From positions 124,001 through 188,000 of the forward strand of contig NZ_QKUF01000006.1 in the NCBI RefSeq assembly GCF_003253565.1: 64,000 nucleotides of DNA. The letters are read 5' to 3'. Position numbers and translations under genes: made by a program. Source of the DNA: Thermosporothrix hazakensis. Lineage in GTDB: Bacteria; Chloroflexota; Ktedonobacteria; Ktedonobacterales; Ktedonobacteraceae. Below, one piece after another: positions 62,415-64,000 of the stretch (position 1 is the stretch's first letter; each line of letters begins with the position of its first letter). Under the pieces are notes generated by a model. That model was not told the DNA's origin and searched no databases. It saw nothing but the letters and a program-made list of their open reading frames with translations.

Positions 62415-62787
62415 GAGAGATCCCTTCTATATTCTGTTGAATAAAGCGGCTTGCTGCCTGCCATACATCATCGAAAGAGGGACGCGAAGGGCTGGAGAAG
62501 TGAAGATCTTCGATCAATTGCCCGGTTCCGATGATGACGTGTTTCTGACATGCTCGATGAATCCGAATGGACTGCTGTTCGAGCGTCCAGAAGGGAGAGG
62601 GGTTGTGCTGAAGCCAGACGCAGAGCTGAGGCCAGGCACCAGGGGAGAGGCCCAATGCGGTACCATCGTAGAGGCCTGGAGGACGATTGAACAGGGCGCT
62701 GATGGTTGCAAGCAGTTGCAGACGTTCCTGAGCGGTCGTAGCCAATGCGGCATAGTGAAGAAAAAGTAGCTCTTCAGGCTGATTCAT
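62392..62787 (-). CDS. First protein of the three-gene cassette (131 aa)
   Basis: I do not recognise this protein. I start at the ATG at 62787 (MNQPEELLFLHYAALATTAQ), preceded by GAAGGC and AAAGAAAG. It is helical, with a stretch ALFNRPPGLYDGTALGLSPGAW that suggests a short loop domain, and a C-terminal helix with FDDVWQAASRFIQQNIEG. There is no signal peptide or membrane span. The 3' end overlaps the coiled-coil gene by 23 bases, so the three genes form a single transcript. The function is unknown. Confidence 0.7.
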   Translation of the reverse strand: MNQPEELLFLHYAALATTAQERLQLLATISALFNRPPGLYDGTALGLSPGAWPQLCVWLQHNPSPFWTLEQQSIRIHRACQKHVIIGTGQLIEDLHFSSPSRPSFDDVWQAASRFIQQNIEGISHDQKAEA

Positions 62788-62807
62788 GTGCTTTCTTTGC
62801 CTTCTCT

Positions 62808-62999
62808 CTATTGTGCTGTCTGAAATGCAAAAGAAGTACATCTACCACAACATACACGACACATATAGCAAAAACTGTGGAGACGAGGGCATCCTACACA
62901 CTCCGCACCTGTACGCCTCCCAAAACCCGTAAGTAGAAAAGCGATGTACGAGATAGCTGCTTTTTTGAAGAGTTGGTGCGTCCGAAACGCGGTAAGCAT
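62808..62999 (-). CDS. Candidate small Cys-rich protein (63 aa)
   Basis: A minus-strand frame starting at ATG 62999 and ending 20 bp before the cassette's first gene. Its last 26 residues hold seven cysteines in ECVGCPRLHSFCYMCRVCCGRC-like order (CxxC, CxxC, CCxxC), the pattern of a zinc-binding module. Evidence that it is real: its position right after a TATAAT box (63013-63018 on the minus strand), leaving almost no leader. Evidence against: no ribosome site and no recognised family. Treat as a candidate. Confidence 0.3.
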   Translation of the reverse strand: MLTAFRTHQLFKKAAISYIAFLLTGFGRRTGAECVGCPRLHSFCYMCRVCCGRCTSFAFQTAQ

Positions 63000-63012
63000 A
63001 TCTTACGAAGAG

Positions 63013-63041
63013 ATTATACAATACTTGATCATTTTATGGAA
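63013..63041 (-). promoter_or_regulatory. Candidate promoter of the three-gene cassette
   Basis: On the minus strand TATAAT (63018-63013) with a weak -35 TTCCAT (63041-63036) 17 bp away. A direct repeat ATTTTATGG (63031-63039 and 63065-63073) and the pair GGAAA/TTTCC lie around it and could be an operator. Confidence 0.45.
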
Positions 63042-63188
63042 AGGGGATAGTACCGACGGTTTCCCCATTTTATGGGATATCTCTACTTACGGCCATATCT
63101 GTAATAGGAGAGGAAGCAATTGAAGAAGCCCTCACGCCTTAAAGAAGCAAGAAGTGAAACATGATCGTTTGCTGGATAACCGTTTGCT
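63042..63188. other. Intergenic region before the cassette
   Basis: Between the phosphotransferase stop and the cassette promoter. Apart from the repeat ATTTTATGG noted with the promoter, I see no gene, hairpin of note or RNA. Confidence 0.5.
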
Positions 63189-64000
63189 TTATTGCTGCAA
63201 TAGTTGAGGACAGGTCAGGAGCCATTCGCTCAAATGAAGAAAAGGGAGGCGGCCTTGAAGCTGCCTGGCAGGATTATAACTGAAGCCATCAAGTGCGGCT
63301 GCGTAGAGCGGTATTGCTGCCGTGTACGGTGTCAGCGCTTTTCGTTCTTGCTCCGATAGACGCGTATGGGCGGTTGTCTCGTATGCGTTGAGCAGCAAGG
63401 CAATGCGGTGCCATGCGAAGTCTTGCGGCTTCTGGGGCCCGTTGAGAGCAAGCAGCATAAAAGCCAATGCGTAGGTGAGGTCGTGGATGCGTGGGCGATA
63501 CGCAAGAAAGCCAAAATCCAGATAGATCGTTTGCTTGTCTGGTGTCTGGCAGACGTTGCTCAGGTGGATGTCGCCGTGAATGAGCTGTTGTGGCAGATGT
63601 GAGGCGGGATGCCACTGCCGACGGAGCTCCCGAACGAGCTTTCCCAGATAATGAGCGATCTCAAATGCCTGTGGATGATCGTGAAGCGCCTGTTGTGTCA
63701 CCGTTAGCCAGCGTCTCAAGCTGCTCGGAGGCGCATATGTTGCGACCAAGGGACGGGGAACCGTGTTGTCACAGGTCGAAAGCGCATGATGCAACCTGCC
63801 GAGTGCCTGAAAGAGCCAGCAATACGCCTCAAAGGTATGAGGTAGCCGTTGATGCGGCCTATACACTTCGATTTCTGCCCACCGTTTCCCACAGCGAAGC
63901 ACGGTCGCGTTCGGCTCGGGAAGCGGAACCTGAAGCCCCTGTGCTGTAAGCGCTTGTCGAACACGCTGAATGGCAAGCAGGCGCTCACGTGATACGAATG
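63189..64000 (-). CDS. APH/ChoK-type phosphotransferase, truncated by window end
   Basis: The minus-strand frame is open to the window edge, so the 5' end is missing; about 270 residues are visible. The protein-kinase-like fold of aminoglycoside/homoserine (type II)/choline kinases is recognised by the catalytic loop LIHGDIHLSNVCQ (HGDxHxxN) and the metal motif YLDFGFLAYRPRIHDLTYAL, with a helical C-terminal end. It phosphorylates a small hydroxyl substrate; which one is not determinable. A GTG at 63902 could be misread as a start, but in-frame codons continue upstream to the edge. It is in the same direction as the cassette that follows it, with about 400 bp between. Confidence 0.85.
   Translation of the reverse strand, partial: FVSRERLLAIQRVRQALTAQGLQVPLPEPNATVLRCGKRWAEIEVYRPHQRLPHTFEAYCWLFQALGRLHHALSTCDNTVPRPLVATYAPPSSLRRWLTVTQQALHDHPQAFEIAHYLGKLVRELRRQWHPASHLPQQLIHGDIHLSNVCQTPDKQTIYLDFGFLAYRPRIHDLTYALAFMLLALNGPQKPQDFAWHRIALLLNAYETTAHTRLSEQERKALTPYTAAIPLYAAALDGFSYNPARQLQGRLPFLHLSEWLLTCPQLLQQ

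Noticed and set aside
1..64000. CRISPR arrays, tRNA or rRNA genes, IS elements and prophage modules
   Set aside because: No repeated spacer pattern, cloverleaf or transposase-like frame seen; the telomere-resolvase-like gene is not among phage genes.
63902..64000. GTG at 63902 as start of the phosphotransferase
   Set aside because: The frame stays open and protein-like up to the window edge, so the gene begins outside the window.

Overview
The window reads as chromosomal DNA of a Chloroflexota bacterium, most probably class Ktedonobacteria (Ktedonobacter/Thermosporothrix-like). This is inferred from medium GC, many PadR/MarR/TetR/HxlR/AraC regulators each beside one or two enzymes, F420-type luciferase-like oxidoreductases, a zinc-ribbon/kinase-like membrane protein, and clade-typical large proteins without recognisable relatives. 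I see no tRNA, rRNA, CRISPR array, IS element or prophage block.

Layout. 0-6 kb: Rrf2 regulator, a beta-helix (pectate-lyase-like) protein, a telomere-resolvase-like recombinase under a promoter packed with TGTTCCC/GGGAACA half-sites, a frameshifted Ada-type zinc-domain gene, and an HTH-citrate synthase fusion. 6-12 kb: DHA2 drug exporter overlapping a Cys-less isochorismatase-like gene, nitrilase, HemD, AraC/GyrI regulator, FTR1 iron permease. 12-19 kb: relic of an HExxH protein, PadR and a luciferase-like oxidoreductase that share one operator, a cyanophycin-synthetase-like ATP-grasp, an ABC-F protein with a long leader, MarR. 19-28 kb: AsnB, sugar porter, site-2 protease, pentapeptide-repeat protein, an unknown protein with its own promoter and palindrome, DmpA-type peptidase. 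28-37 kb: second luciferase-like enzyme, HxlR, TPR protein, methyltransferase, a two-gene phospholipase C/glycosyltransferase operon, tandem SnoaL protein, ArgJ, DinB. 37-52 kb: FAD/Fe-S oxidoreductase with a membrane tail, nuoB-nuoD, ChaB, MFS, MurL-like PP-loop protein, and two paralogous APC permeases around a pseudokinase. 52-58 kb: TetR, rifampicin-phosphotransferase-like enzyme and cytochrome P450, then a frameshifted ACT-domain gene. 58-64 kb: a tightly overlapping three-gene cassette of unknown proteins (131, 485 and 992 aa), preceded by a possible small Cys-rich ORF and by an APH-type phosphotransferase cut by the window end.

How genes work together. Most units are small regulator-enzyme pairs. 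The clearest functional pairings are phospholipase C with glycosyltransferase (membrane lipid remodelling), TetR with the Rph-like enzyme (drug inactivation), PadR with the F420-type oxidoreductase (shared operator) and nuoB with nuoD (complex I). Most noteworthy are the telomere-resolvase homologue, the unknown three-gene cassette, and three genes broken by single-base indels, mostly in short homopolymer runs.
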